NCBI RefSeq assembly: GCF_008000895.1
Contig: NZ_CP042823.1
Span: 1,054,001 to 1,118,000 of the forward strand
DNA length: 64,000 nucleotides
Reading direction: 5' to 3'
Origin: Methylobacterium sp. WL1
Lineage (GTDB): Bacteria > Pseudomonadota > Alphaproteobacteria > Rhizobiales > Beijerinckiaceae
Position numbers and translations under genes: made by a program. Position 1 is the stretch's first letter, and each line of letters opens with the position of its first letter. Under the pieces are notes generated by a model. That model was not told the DNA's origin, ran no database searches, and saw only the letters and a program-made list of their open reading frames with translations. This document shows positions 16,358 through 25,800 of the stretch, one piece after another.

Positions 16358-17296
16358 CTAGTGCGGCCGAGCCTCGCCGCCGCCGGTCTCGCCGCGGCGC
16401 TTGGCCTCGTCGTACTCGACCGCCTCTTCCTCTTCTTCCGGCACGACTTCGTTCGGGCCGGCCGTCACGTAGTGGAAGAAGCCCGCAACTGCGGCAAAGC
16501 CCATCGCGGCGAGCCCGAACACCTTGGCGCCGCCCTTCCAGAAGGCCACCAGCGGCGAGATCTTCGGGTCGTTCGGCAGGCCGGCATAGAGGCTCGGCTG
16601 GTCGGCGTGGTGCAGCACGTACATGACGTGCGTGCCGCCAACGCCGGCCGGGTCGTAGAGGCCGGCATGCTCGAAGCCGCGCGACTTCAGGTCCTCGACG
16701 CGGCTCTCGGCCTGCTCGATCATCGCCTGCTTGGTGCCGAACATGATCGAGCCGGTCGGGCACGCCTTGGCGCAGGCCGGGGCCTGACCCACCGCGACCC
16801 GGTCCGAGCACAAGGTGCACTTGTACGCCTTGTGGTCGGTCTGGCTGATGCGCGGGATGTTGAACGGGCATCCCTTCACGCAGTAGCCGCAGCCGATGCA
16901 GTTCTCCTCGATGAAGTCGACGATGCCGTTGGAGTACTGCACGATCGCCCCGGGGGACGGGCAGGCCTTGAGGCAGCCCGGCTCGGTGCAGTGCATGCAG
17001 CCGTCCTTGCGGATCAGCCATTCGAGGTTCTGGGTCTCCGGGTTCTCGTACTCGGTGAACCGCATGAGGGTCCACGACTTCGGGGTGAGGTCGTGGGGGT
17101 TGTCATAGACACCGCGGTTGATCCCGATGTCGTCGCGCAGGTCGTTCCACTCCTCGCAAGCCGATTGGCAGGCCTTGCAGCCGATGCATTTCGACACGTC
17201 GATGAGCTTGGCGACCTCCACCTGGCGGCGGATATCCGGCGGCGTCTCCGTGGAGGCGGAGCGCTGGCGGATATCGAGGGAGCTGTAATCGGCCAT
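16358..17296 (-). CDS. fdxH: Formate dehydrogenase beta subunit, 4x[4Fe-4S] with membrane anchor
   Basis: 312 residues. Four ferredoxin-type cysteine clusters are visible: [43 protein letters not shown] and [21 protein letters not shown] single transmembrane helix near the C-terminus ([19 protein letters not shown]) anchors it, followed by an acidic tail. It carries electrons from the molybdenum/tungsten subunit to the gamma cytochrome. The gene starts 14 bases after the alpha stop. The order alpha-beta-gamma-FdhE on one strand is the classical FDH-N/O operon. Confidence 0.95.
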   Translation of the reverse strand: MADYSSLDIRQRSASTETPPDIRRQVEVAKLIDVSKCIGCKACQSACEEWNDLRDDIGINRGVYDNPHDLTPKSWTLMRFTEYENPETQNLEWLIRKDGCMHCTEPGCLKACPSPGAIVQYSNGIVDFIEENCIGCGYCVKGCPFNIPRISQTDHKAYKCTLCSDRVAVGQAPACAKACPTGSIMFGTKQAMIEQAESRVEDLKSRGFEHAGLYDPAGVGGTHVMYVLHHADQPSLYAGLPNDPKISPLVAFWKGGAKVFGLAAMGFAAVAGFFHYVTAGPNEVVPEEEEEAVEYDEAKRRGETGGGEARPH

Positions 17297-17310
17297 GCTG
17301 TCAGCTCCCC

Positions 17311-20300
17311 TCAGGCGACCGCGTCGGACGGCGGCGTGGTCGGCTCGATATTCACGAGCCAGGCCTTGAACTCCGGCGTCTCGGTGTTCGCGTCACCCAC
17401 CACGGGCGTCAGCGAGTTCGGGTGCCATCCTTTCTTCGTCAGGCCCATGAAGCCCCAGTGCTGCGGGATGCCGACGACGTGGACGGGCTTGCCGTCGCAG
17501 ATCAGCGGCTTGATCCGCTTCGTCACCACCGCCTTGGCCTTGAGCGAGCCGCGCTTCGACCAGACGCGGACCCAGCCGCCCTTGGCGATGCCCTTCTCCT
17601 TCGCGAGCTCTTCCGAGATCTCCACGAAGGCCTCCGGCTGGAGGATCGCGTTGATCCGGGCGTGCTTGGTCCAGCCGTGGAAGTGCTCGGTCAGGCGGTA
17701 GCTCGTCGCCGCGTAGGGGAACTCGGTCGCGTCGCCAAGATCGGCCAGGTCGTCCTTGAAGATCCGGGCCGCCGGGGCGCCCTTGATCTTCGGGAACGGG
17801 ATGTTGGCCATCGGCGACTCGAACGGCTCGTAGTGCGTCGGGAAGGGCCCGTCGCGCATGAGCCCCCGGGTCCACAGGCGGGCGACGCCCTCCTGGTTCA
17901 GGATGAACGGGCCGACGCCCTTATCGGGGGCGACGGTGACGCCGTAATCCGGGACGTCGAAGCCGATCCACTGCTTGCCGTTCCACTCTATGAGCTTCTT
18001 CTTCTCCGACCAGGGTTTGCCCTCCGGGTCGCAGGACGCCCGGTTGTAGAGCACGCGCCGGTTGGCCGGCCACGCGAAGGCCCAGTTCGGCGCGATGCCG
18101 CGGTCGCCGGGATCGGTGTTGTCCCGGCGGGCCATGGTGTTGCCCTTCTCGGTGTAGCAGCCCGAGTAGATCCAGCACCCGCAGGCGGTCGTGCCGTCGT
18201 CCTTGAGCTGGGCGAAGCCGTCGAGTTGCCGGCCCGCCGGCATGACGGTCCCGTTGAGGTCGGGCGTCGGCGCCACCGTGTAGCCGTTGAGCTCGCGGGC
18301 GAGCTCGGTCGGCGTCGGCGACTCGGCGATGGCGTAGTCCCATTTCAGGTTGACGATCGGGTCCGGGAACGCGCCGCCATCCTTCTTGTAGGCCGCCTTC
18401 ACGCGGAGGAAGATCTCCGACATGATCTCGATGTCCGAGCGGCACTCGCCCGGAGCCTCCTGGGCCTGCCAGTGCCACTGCAGCCAGCGGCTGGAGTTCG
18501 ACAGCGAGCCCTCCTCCTCCGCGAACAGGGTGGTCGGCAGCTCGAATACCTCGGTCTGGATCTTGGTCGGGTCGACGTCGTTGTACTCGCCGTGGTTCTC
18601 CCAGAACCGGGCGGTCTCCGTCTTGAGCGGATCCATCACCACGATGAACTTCATCTTGGAGAAGGCTTCCGTCATCTTGGTGCGATTGGGGAACGACAGC
18701 AGGGGGTTGAAGCCCTGGATGATGTAGCCCGTCATCTTGCCCTGCTTGGCGAGCTCGAACCCACGGATCACGTCGTAGGTCGGCACGTCGAGCTTGGGCA
18801 GGTAATCGTAGGCCCAGTCGTTCTCCTTCGTCGCCTTGTCGCCCCACATCATCTTCTGGAACGAGACGAAGAACTTGTTGTAGTTCTGCCAGTAGCTGGT
18901 CTGCCCCGGGCGCAGCGGCTTGAACTGCCGCTTGGCCATGTAGCTCCCGTAGTCCGGCTCCTTCTCCACGGGCAGGTTGAGATAGCCCGGGATGAGGTTC
19001 GACATCAGCCCGAGATCGGTCAGCCCCTGGATGTTGGAGTGGCCGCGCAACGCCTGCATCCCGCCACCGAGCATGCCGATGTTGCCGAGCAACGTCTGGA
19101 CGATGCACATCGAGCGGATGTTCTGCGAGCCCTTGGAGTGGTGCGTCCAGCCGAGCGCGTAGAGCGAGGCCATCGTCCGCTCAGGGGACGACGTGGTCGC
19201 CATCAGCTCGCAGACCTTCAGGAAGGTCTCCTTCGGCGAGCCGCAGATCCGCTCCACCATCTCGGGCGTGTAGATGGCGATGTGCTTCTTCAGGAGCTGC
19301 ATGACGCAGCGCGGATGCTGCATCGTCTCGTCGACCACGGCGTAGCCATCGGGACCGATCTCGTAGTCCCAGGTGGTCTTGTCGTAGTCGCGCTTGTCGG
19401 CGTCGTAGCCGGCGAACAGGCCCTCGCTGAAATCGTAGCCCTCGCGGACGACGTAGCCCGCGTTGGAATAGGCCGCGACGTAGCGGTGCTGCAGCTTGTC
19501 GTTGTCGATCAGGTACTTCGCGACGCCGGACAGGAACGCGATGTCGGTCCCCTGCCGGATCGGGCAGTACAGATCGGCCACCGACGCCGTGCGGGTGAAG
19601 CGCGGGTCGACGACGATGAGCTTGGCGTTGTTATGGGCCTTCGCCTCGACGACCCACTTAAATCCGCACGGATGCGCTTCGGCGGCATTGCCGCCCATCA
19701 CGGTGATCACGTCCGCGTGCTTGATGTCCATCCAGAGGTTGGTCATCGCACCGCGTCCGAAGGAGGGCGCCAAACTGGCGACCGACGGACCGTGTCAAAC
19801 CCTGGCCTGGTTATCGAAGACCAGGGCCCCCATGCTGCGGACTGTCTTGTAGGTCAGCCAGGCCGTCTCGTTGGTGGTGGCCGAGGCGCCGAGGAAGCCC
19901 GTCGTGGTCCAGCGGTTGACCGTGAGCTCTTCGTTCTTGGCCAGGAAGTTCTTGTCCCGATCCTCCTTGAGGAGGGTGGCGATCCGGTCGAGGGCGAAGT
20001 CCCAGGAGACGCGCTTGAACGCGGACGTGCCCGGGGCGCGGTAGAGCGGGTACTTCGTGCGGGTCTCCGAATGCACGAAGTCGAGCAGCGCCGAGCCCTT
20101 CGGGCAGAGGGTGCCGCGGTTGACCGGGTGATCGGGGTCGCCTTCGACATGCATCACCGAGGAGCGCGCGTTCTTCGAGCGGTCGCCGAGGCTGTACAGG
20201 ATGACGCCGCACGCCACCGAGCAGTACGGGCACGTGTTGCGGGTCTCGCGCATCTGCGCGAGCTTGAACGGCCGCACTGCGGCGGCCATGGCCGGCTGAA

Positions 20301-20391
20301 GGCCGCCGAAGCCGAGTGCGCCGAGCGAGCCGCCCGCGAGGCCGGCGCCGGCCCCTTTGAGCAGGCCACGCCTAGAGACCTGGACCGTCAT
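17311..20391 (-). CDS. fdnG: Formate dehydrogenase-N alpha subunit, selenocysteine-containing
   Basis: 1026 residues if the TGA at 19795-19797 is read as selenocysteine (residue 199). The frame is uninterrupted on both sides. The flanking peptide [24 protein letters not shown] is the active-site signature of FdnG/FdoG. The start ATG 20391 is chosen because AAGGAGCGGAG precedes it and because it opens with a twin-arginine signal ([10 protein letters not shown] at 6-15), so the enzyme is exported folded by Tat to the periplasmic face. C54, C57, C61 and C96 bind the [4Fe-4S] cluster. The C-terminal domain binds the second pyranopterin. It oxidises formate to CO2. The upstream frame extends to 20472 without ribosome-site support. 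Selenocysteine machinery (SelA-D) is not in this window. Confidence 0.93.
19766..19797 (-). promoter_or_regulatory. Bacterial SECIS-like hairpin immediately after the UGA of fdnG
   Basis: In the mRNA the UGA is followed by CACGGUCCGUCG and then GGU-CGCCA-GUU-UGGCG-CC. Counting U of UGA as 1, there is an unpaired U at 17 between the GG/CC base and the CGCCA/UGGCG stem, and G23-U24 lie in the apical loop. In E. coli fdhF the SelB contacts are a bulged U17 and loop G23-U24, at the same positions. The element lies inside the coding sequence, as in all bacterial SECIS. Confidence 0.85.
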
Positions 20392-20544
20392 CTCCGCTCC
20401 TTCAAGGCGATCTGGTATAATTCCAGTGTGTCCCAAAAAAGCGTGCACGAGGCAAGTGTGGTTGCGTGACACACAGCCCGCTGATGTTTTAAGTTGATCG
20501 GCCCCTTGGATTCGGCAACATCGTCTTAAGCGCGTTGGCCTTTC

Positions 20545-20916
20545 TCACTTCGAGGGCGCGGCCGGGTTGGTGCCGGAGGGGCCGCCGGTGCGGTGGTCCA
20601 GCGGTGCCTGCGGCTCCGTCGCCGAAGACCCGCCGGTGTTGGCGCCGGGGACGGGCCGCTTGGCGTTCTCGTCGATGGAGTGGCCACCCGGGTTCGGCGC
20701 GTCCTTGGCGGCCGACTGCTCGCGGGGAACGGGGGCTTGGCTCCAGCCATCCTGGGCGCTGCGCGATTTGTCGCCCATGGCGTCGATGCCCTTGATCTCG
20801 CCGGGCTTGGTCTGGGCCAGGGCAGGCGCAGCCGTCGCGGCCACCATCAGGAATGCCGAGAGGGTCAAGGACATCGAGCGGGACAAAGGGTGAATCCGAT
20901 CTGCGCGAGGGGTCAT
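20545..20916 (-). CDS. Secreted proline/glycine-rich hypothetical protein
   Basis: 123 residues from ATG 20916 (alternative ATG 20874 begins directly at the hydrophobic core). A signal peptide MSLTLSAFLMVAATAAPALA is followed by a hydrophilic, disordered chain rich in Pro, Gly, Ser, Asn and charged residues (GDKSRSAQDGWSQAPVPREQ and similar) and ending NPAAPSK. No cysteine in the mature part and no domain I recognise. It precedes the fdh operon on the same strand by about 150 bases, in which the fdh promoter must lie; a CTGGAATTATACCAG dyad 33 bases before the fdnG start is the only notable motif there. Confidence 0.6.
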   Translation of the reverse strand: MTPRADRIHPLSRSMSLTLSAFLMVAATAAPALAQTKPGEIKGIDAMGDKSRSAQDGWSQAPVPREQSAAKDAPNPGGHSIDENAKRPVPGANTGGSSATEPQAPLDHRTGGPSGTNPAAPSK

Positions 20917-21032
20917 GGCCGGCAACGTGCCCCCGGCGTGGCCAGTTCCGAGCGCGGACATCGGCCATCCGTGACGGTCTCTTAACCAAGCTTTGCCATT
21001 CTCAGGGCGGGACACACGGGAGCCTCGGGATC

Positions 21033-21218
21033 ATGACGAAGTCGTATCCGGAGCGCCCCTCCGAAGAGACCGCCTCCTCGACCGTGGCCCCGCTCAGCCC
21101 GAGCGTGCGGCGGCATCTCGGCCAGAACCTGCGCTCGGTCTACGACGACACGTTCGCTGCGCCGATCGACCAGCGCCTCGAAGCCCTGGTGAAGCAGCTC
21201 GGTAAAGCGAAGCCGTAA
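21033..21218 (+). CDS. NepR-like anti-sigma factor (general stress response)
   Basis: 61 residues, GGGAG upstream of the ATG. The C-terminal half LSPSVRRHLGQNLRSVYDDT followed by FAAPIDQRLEALVKQL reproduces the NepR core: two short amphipathic helices with the conserved LR-x-hydrophobic-YDD and P-hydrophobic-x-R-hydrophobic-x-x-L patterns. NepR binds and silences the ECF sigma factor EcfG until phosphorylated PhyR releases it. Here neither phyR nor ecfG is adjacent: the neighbours are the formate dehydrogenase and sulfate-uptake genes. It is therefore an isolated paralog rather than the core locus. The N-terminal 20 residues are variable. Confidence 0.75.
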   Translation: MTKSYPERPSEETASSTVAPLSPSVRRHLGQNLRSVYDDTFAAPIDQRLEALVKQLGKAKP

Positions 21219-21549
21219 GCCGCGCCCCACTTCGGATCGCGGAGGCGCGCGGGCCCAGACGGCATCACGCGGCAGGTGCGTCAGCGCACACCAAGTCGTT
21301 CTTTCTATGAAACTCGCTCCTGTGGCGACATTCTTCTCCCTGTGCATTCCGCGGGAGAAGATCCATGTGCTCCGCCGAGGGGCGAACTCGGACACGCTTG
21401 TGTTTCCGGGAATTCCGCCGATCCTGCTTCAAGCGCACGAGGATGCGAGAGCCGCCGCCTGGCTTGACTTCGTTCGGTAAAACGAACGATCCAGGGTCCC
21501 TGGCGTGCGCCTCTTTGCAGCGCAACCGTGGCCGGCGGGGAGAATCGAC
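21219..21549 (+). promoter_or_regulatory. Leader/promoter region of the sulfate-uptake operon with an operator-like palindrome
   Basis: 331 bases without a gene. TTGACT at 21464-21469 fits a -35 box. Overlapping its downstream side is a perfect dyad TCGTTCG-GTAAAA-CGAACGA (21470-21489), which would sit in the promoter spacer and is a good candidate repressor or activator site controlling sbp-cysTWA. The -10 hexamer is not convincing (CGATCC at 17-base spacing). Confidence 0.45.
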
Positions 21550-22590
21550 GTGACGAAGAACGGTGCGGCACGGAACCGGGCTGTGGGGGCGCTCGGCCTC
21601 TCGATGCTGGTCGGCGCCGGCCTGCTGAGCGGGCTCCTGCCAGCAAACGCCGAGACCGCACTGCTGAACGTCTCCTACGACCCGACCCGGGAACTCTATC
21701 GCGAGATCAACGCGGTCTTCGCCGAGGCGTGGAAGGCCAAGACCGGCGAGGCGATCACCGTGCGCGCCTCGCATGGCGGCTCGGGCGCGCAGGCCCGGAC
21801 GGTGATCGACGGCGTCGACGCCGACGTGGTCACGCTGGGCATCCCGTCGGATATCGACGCCATCGCCAAGCTCACCCGCAAGATCCCCGACGACTGGCGC
21901 AGCAAGCTCCCGAACGAGGCCGTGCCCTACACCTCGACGGTGGTGTTCCTGGTCCGCAAGGGCAACCCGAAGGGCGTGAAGGACTGGGCCGACCTGACCA
22001 AGCCCGACGTGAAGGTGATCACCCCCAACCCGAAGACCTCGGCCGGCGGACGCTGGAACTTCCTGGCCGCCTGGGGCTACGCCTACGGCCAGGACAAGGA
22101 CACCGCCAAGGCGGATGCCTTCGTGGGCCAGATCTACAAGAACGTGCCCGTGCTCGACACCGGGGCACGCGGCTCGACCGTGACCTTCGCGCAGCGCGGG
22201 CTCGGCGACGTGCTGCCGACCTGGGAGAACGAGGCCTACTTGGTGCTGCAGGAGTTCGGCGCCGACAAGTTCGACATCGTCTCGCCACCGACCTCGATCT
22301 ACGCCGAGCCGCCGGTGGCCCTCGTGGCGGTGAACGCCGAGCGCAAGGGCACCACCAAGGCCGCCCAGGCCTATCTCGACTTCCTCTACAGCGACCGCGC
22401 GCAGGCGATCTTCGCCAAGCACCATTACCGCCCGATCCGCCGCGAGGCGGCGGCGCCGGCCGACCTCGCCCAGCTCCCCGAAATCAAGCTGTTCAAGATC
22501 GAGGACATGCAGGGGTCCTGGGACGAGATCCAGAAGCGGAACTTCGACGCCGGCGGCCTGTTCGACCGGTTGAGCCGGGCCGGCCGCTGA
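21550..22590 (+). CDS. sbp: Sulfate/thiosulfate ABC transporter substrate-binding protein
   Basis: 346 residues from a GTG start at 21550 with GGGGAGA 9-14 bases upstream; longer ATG/GTG options upstream have no ribosome site. Signal peptide ends at LPANA. The mature protein has the Sbp/CysP landmarks: NVSYDPTRELYREINAVF, SHGGSGAQARTV (sulfate-binding loop), DVVTLGIPSDIDAIA, NPKTSAGGRWNFLAAW and TWENEAYL. It captures sulfate or thiosulfate in the periplasm and delivers it to CysTW. First gene of the sbp-cysT-cysW-cysA operon, ending ten bases before cysT. Confidence 0.93.
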   Translation: MTKNGAARNRAVGALGLSMLVGAGLLSGLLPANAETALLNVSYDPTRELYREINAVFAEAWKAKTGEAITVRASHGGSGAQARTVIDGVDADVVTLGIPSDIDAIAKLTRKIPDDWRSKLPNEAVPYTSTVVFLVRKGNPKGVKDWADLTKPDVKVITPNPKTSAGGRWNFLAAWGYAYGQDKDTAKADAFVGQIYKNVPVLDTGARGSTVTFAQRGLGDVLPTWENEAYLVLQEFGADKFDIVSPPTSIYAEPPVALVAVNAERKGTTKAAQAYLDFLYSDRAQAIFAKHHYRPIRREAAAPADLAQLPEIKLFKIEDMQGSWDEIQKRNFDAGGLFDRLSRAGR

Positions 22591-22600
22591 GGCGGGAACC

Positions 22601-23455
22601 ATGGTCGAGACATCGCGTCGCAAACGGACCTTCCGCCGTCCCAGCGTGATCCCGGGCTTCGGGCTCAGCTTCGGCTACACGCTGACCTGCCTCGGGCTCG
22701 TCGTGCTGCTGCCGCTCGCCGGGCTCGTGGCCAAGGCGTCCGGCCTCGGGCTCTCGGGGATCTGGTACGTGGCCACCGATCCGCGGGTGGCCAGCGCCCT
22801 GACGCTCAGCTTCGGCGTCTCCGCGGTCGCGGCGCTCACCGCCTCGGTGTTCGGCTTCCTGGTCGCCTGGGTCCTGACCCGCTACCGCTTCCCGGGCCGG
22901 AAGATCGTCGACGCGGCGGTCGACCTGCCCTTCGCCCTGCCGACCGCCGTGGCCGGCATCGCGCTCGCCGCGCTCTACGCGCCGGACGGGCTGCTCGGCG
23001 CGCCGCTCGCCCGTCTCGGCATCCAGGCGGCCTACACGCCGGTGGGGATCTTCATCGCCATGGTGTTCATCGGGCTGCCCTTCGCGGTGCGGACCGTGCA
23101 GCCGCTGATCGCCGAGATCGACAAGGAGATCGAGGAGGCCTCCGCCACCCTGGGCGCCACCCGGCTCGGGACCCTGACCCGGGTGGTGCTGCCGCCGCTG
23201 ATCCCGGCTGTGCTCACCGGGTTCGCCCTGGCCTTCGCCCGGGGGGTCGGCGAATACGGATCGATCATCTTCATCGCCGGCAACCTGCCCTACGTCTCGG
23301 AGATCGCGCCGCTGCTGATCGTGATCAAGCTGTCCGAGTTCGACTACGGCGGCGCGGCGGCCATCGCCACGATCATGCTGGGCATCTCGTTCCTGACCCT
23401 GCTCGCCATCAACCTGATCCAGGCCTGGAGCCGGAGGCGCTTCGGCTATGTCTGA
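22601..23455 (+). CDS. cysT: Sulfate ABC transporter permease CysT
   Basis: 284 residues with six membrane helices. The ABC permease EAA loop is EIEEASATLGATRLGTLTRV, which docks CysA. Typical CysT segments are PFALPTAVAGIALAALYA, GIQAAYTPVGIFIAMVFIGL and ARGVGEYGSIIFIAGN. It forms the membrane channel with CysW. Its last eight bases overlap the start of cysW (ATGTCTGA), indicating translational coupling. Confidence 0.95.
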   Translation: MVETSRRKRTFRRPSVIPGFGLSFGYTLTCLGLVVLLPLAGLVAKASGLGLSGIWYVATDPRVASALTLSFGVSAVAALTASVFGFLVAWVLTRYRFPGRKIVDAAVDLPFALPTAVAGIALAALYAPDGLLGAPLARLGIQAAYTPVGIFIAMVFIGLPFAVRTVQPLIAEIDKEIEEASATLGATRLGTLTRVVLPPLIPAVLTGFALAFARGVGEYGSIIFIAGNLPYVSEIAPLLIVIKLSEFDYGGAAAIATIMLGISFLTLLAINLIQAWSRRRFGYV

Positions 23456-24329
23456 GATCTTCTCCCCGACCGTCGCGCCGGCCACGCGGGCGGAGCCCGT
23501 CGCCTCGGAGGGCGCCGGAACCCGGCTCGTCCTGATCGGGATCGCGATCGCCTTCCTGGCGCTGTTCCTGGTGCTGCCGCTGCTCGCGGTGTTCACCCAG
23601 GCGCTCTCGAAGGGGCTCGATGCCTTCCTGGCGGCGTTCCGGGAGCCGGATGCCTGGAGCGCGATCCGCCTGACCCTGACGGTGGCGGCGATCGCGGTGC
23701 CGTTCAACGTGGTGTTCGGCCTGGCGGCCTCCTGGGCGATCGCCAAGTTCGAGTTCCCCGGCAAGTCGCTGCTGATCACCCTGATCGACCTGCCGTTCTC
23801 GGTCTCGCCGGTGGTCTCTGGGCTGATCTACGTGCTGCTGTTCGGCTCGCAGGGCCTGTTCGGCACCTGGCTCATGGACCACGGGTTCCAGGTGCTGTTC
23901 GCCCTGCCGGGGATCGTGCTCGCCACGGTGTTCGTCACCTTCCCGTTCGTGGCCCGCGAGCTGATCCCGCTGATGCAGGAACAGGGTTCCGCGGAGGAGG
24001 AGGCCGCGCTGACGCTCGGCGCCTCGGGCCTGCACGCGTTCCGCACGGTGACGCTGCCCAACATCCGCTGGGGCCTGCTCTACAGCGTGCTCCTCTGCAA
24101 TGCCCGGGCGATGGGCGAATTCGGGGCGGTGTCGGTGGTGTCCGGCCACATCCGCGGCCTGACCAACACCATCCCACTCCACGTGGAGATCCTCTACAAT
24201 GAGTACAACTTCGTCGCCGCCTTCGCCGTCGCTTCGCTCCTCGCCGTCCTTGCCCTCATCACCCTCGTCCTCAAATCCTTCCTCGAATGGCGCTTCGCGG
24301 GCGACCTTGCGCACGGCCGCGCCCACTGA
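23448..24329 (+). CDS. cysW: Sulfate ABC transporter permease CysW
   Basis: 293 residues, six membrane helices. EAA loop [21 protein letters not shown]; further CysW-type segments are [32 protein letters not shown] and [20 protein letters not shown], then the [20 protein letters not shown] block. Partner of CysT. Overlaps cysT by eight bases and the likely cysA start by about 23 bases. Confidence 0.95.
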   Translation: MSEIFSPTVAPATRAEPVASEGAGTRLVLIGIAIAFLALFLVLPLLAVFTQALSKGLDAFLAAFREPDAWSAIRLTLTVAAIAVPFNVVFGLAASWAIAKFEFPGKSLLITLIDLPFSVSPVVSGLIYVLLFGSQGLFGTWLMDHGFQVLFALPGIVLATVFVTFPFVARELIPLMQEQGSAEEEAALTLGASGLHAFRTVTLPNIRWGLLYSVLLCNARAMGEFGAVSVVSGHIRGLTNTIPLHVEILYNEYNFVAAFAVASLLAVLALITLVLKSFLEWRFAGDLAHGRAH

Positions 24330-25371
24330 CCGTCCCTCGACGGCGATCCGGGTCGAGAACGTCTCGAAGACCTTCGACACGGCCGCGGTGCTGCACGACC
24401 TGTCGATCGACGTGCGGGCGGGGGAGCTGCTCGGCCTGCTCGGCCCCTCGGGCTCGGGCAAGACGACCCTGCTGCGGATCATCGCCGGGCTCGACGCGCC
24501 GGACCGGGGCCGGATCCTGTTCGGCGACGACGACGCCACGGGGCTTGCCGTGCAGGAGCGGGCGGTGGGCTTCGTGTTCCAGCACTACGCCCTGTTCAAG
24601 CACATGAGCGTGGCCGACAACATCGCGTACGGGCTGAACGCGCGGCGCCGGGCCGAGCGGCCGGCCAAGCCTGAGATCAAGCGCCGGGTCGGCGACCTGC
24701 TCGACCTGATCCGGCTCTCGGGCTTCGGCGACCGCTTCCCGTCGCAACTCTCCGGCGGCCAGCGCCAGCGGGTGGCGCTCGCGCGCGCGCTCGCCGTCGA
24801 GCCGCGGGTCCTGCTGCTGGACGAGCCCTTCGGCGCGCTGGATGCCCAGGTCCGCAAGGACCTGCGCCGCTGGCTGCGCGAGATCCACGACCGCACCGGC
24901 CAGACCACGATCTTCGTCACTCACGACCAGGACGAGGCCCTAGAGCTGTCGGACCGGGTCGCCGTGCTCGACCGCGGCCGCCTTGAGCAGGTCGGCACCC
25001 CGGACGAGGTCCAGGAGCACCCGGCCTCCGCGACCGTGATGAAGTTTTTGGGCGATCACGTCGAAGTGGAAGCGCTGGCCGAGGGCGGCCGCGTGCTGGT
25101 GCGCGGCCGGGAGACGCCGGTGGCGGCGCCGGCCGGGATCATCGGCCCGGTCAAGCTCTACGTCCGGCCGTGGCAATTGCAGCTCGCCGAGCCAGAGGCG
25201 GCGCATCTCTCCGGCACCGTGCGCAGTTCCTACCGCAGCCAGGGCCGTCAGCGCATCGAGGTGGTCGATACCGAGGGACGGGTCCTGGCGGTGGAGGATT
25301 TCGACGGCATCCGCCACCCGGCCGGCCACCCGGTGGGCCTGCGGATTAATGGCGGGCATGTGTTCGGGTGA
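24307..25371 (+). CDS. cysA: Sulfate/thiosulfate import ATP-binding protein CysA
   Basis: 354 residues if started at TTG 24307 (reads [19 protein letters not shown]). An ATG at 24199 in the same frame would add 36 residues of almost pure Ser/Pro, translated from the other frame of cysW, so I reject it; no start has a strong ribosome site. Walker [16 protein letters not shown]-loop [14 protein letters not shown], signature [15 protein letters not shown], Walker [13 protein letters not shown] and H-loop [11 protein letters not shown] are all intact. The C-terminal about 110 residues form the TOBE-like regulatory domain of CysA. Energises sulfate uptake; last gene of the operon. Confidence 0.92.
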   Translation: MRTAAPTDRPSTAIRVENVSKTFDTAAVLHDLSIDVRAGELLGLLGPSGSGKTTLLRIIAGLDAPDRGRILFGDDDATGLAVQERAVGFVFQHYALFKHMSVADNIAYGLNARRRAERPAKPEIKRRVGDLLDLIRLSGFGDRFPSQLSGGQRQRVALARALAVEPRVLLLDEPFGALDAQVRKDLRRWLREIHDRTGQTTIFVTHDQDEALELSDRVAVLDRGRLEQVGTPDEVQEHPASATVMKFLGDHVEVEALAEGGRVLVRGRETPVAAPAGIIGPVKLYVRPWQLQLAEPEAAHLSGTVRSSYRSQGRQRIEVVDTEGRVLAVEDFDGIRHPAGHPVGLRINGGHVFG

Positions 25372-25800
25372 GTAGCCGGGCCTGGTTCAGAAGGCAGGCG
25401 CGGTACAGGCACCCTCAACCTGTTTGATCACCGGACGTCGCGCAACATTGGCCTCGCAGCAGAACGAGGATCGCTCAAGGCGTTGGCGACGCCGGTGCGC
25501 TGCAATGGCCCATTTGCAGCAAAACTCAAGAAGATTGTGCGAGATCCGAGGGTGGGATGGTACTCTTCTGCCCATTGTAATTTATATTGCAACTTGATGA
25601 CGGAAATTATTCCATCCTGCGGGAATAATTAAAGACTTAGCGGGATATGTGACCAATAATTCGACAATTCCATTCTTGTTCACACGCAAAAAATCTTAGG
25701 AATGGAATTTTATCAGATTTAGCTTGAAATTTTTGCGAAATAATTCTTACTGCACAAACGTACTGCACATCCACCTCTTATTGACTCAGCAAATTTAGCT
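25372..25800. other. Intergenic region entering an AT-rich island, with two inverted repeats
   Basis: 429 bases without a supportable gene. From about 25560 composition changes abruptly to AT-rich. Two dyads are present: AATTATTCC / GGAATAATT (25605-25613 and 25622-25630) and AATTCCATTC / GAATGGAATT (25666-25675 and 25700-25709). They may be a terminator, the edge of an inserted segment, or operators for the downstream lipoprotein. The 25386-25560 part is GC-intermediate and resembles decayed coding sequence, but I cannot name it. Confidence 0.5.

Noticed and set aside
19795..19797. TGA in the middle of the formate dehydrogenase alpha frame as a nonsense mutation
   Set aside because: It lies exactly at the active-site selenocysteine position, with intact frames on both sides and a SECIS-like hairpin directly downstream.
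20424..20438. CTGGAATTATACCAG dyad before fdnG as a terminator
   Set aside because: It is short, has no T-run on the correct side, and lies in the promoter region of the operon; an operator role remains open but unsupported.
17422..20469. A plus-strand open frame of over 1000 codons opposite the fdh alpha gene
   Set aside because: It mirrors the codon structure of the minus-strand fdnG gene; the translation is Arg/Val/Leu-rich without domains.
24199..24306. Ser/Pro-rich N-terminal extension of CysA
   Set aside because: It is the out-of-frame translation of the cysW 3' end; CysA homologs begin near the [11 protein letters not shown] strand.
25386..25575. Remnant of a transposase before the AT-rich island
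   Set aside because: The short minus-strand frame there has a Cys-Lys-Trp block but I cannot match it to any IS family from sequence alone.
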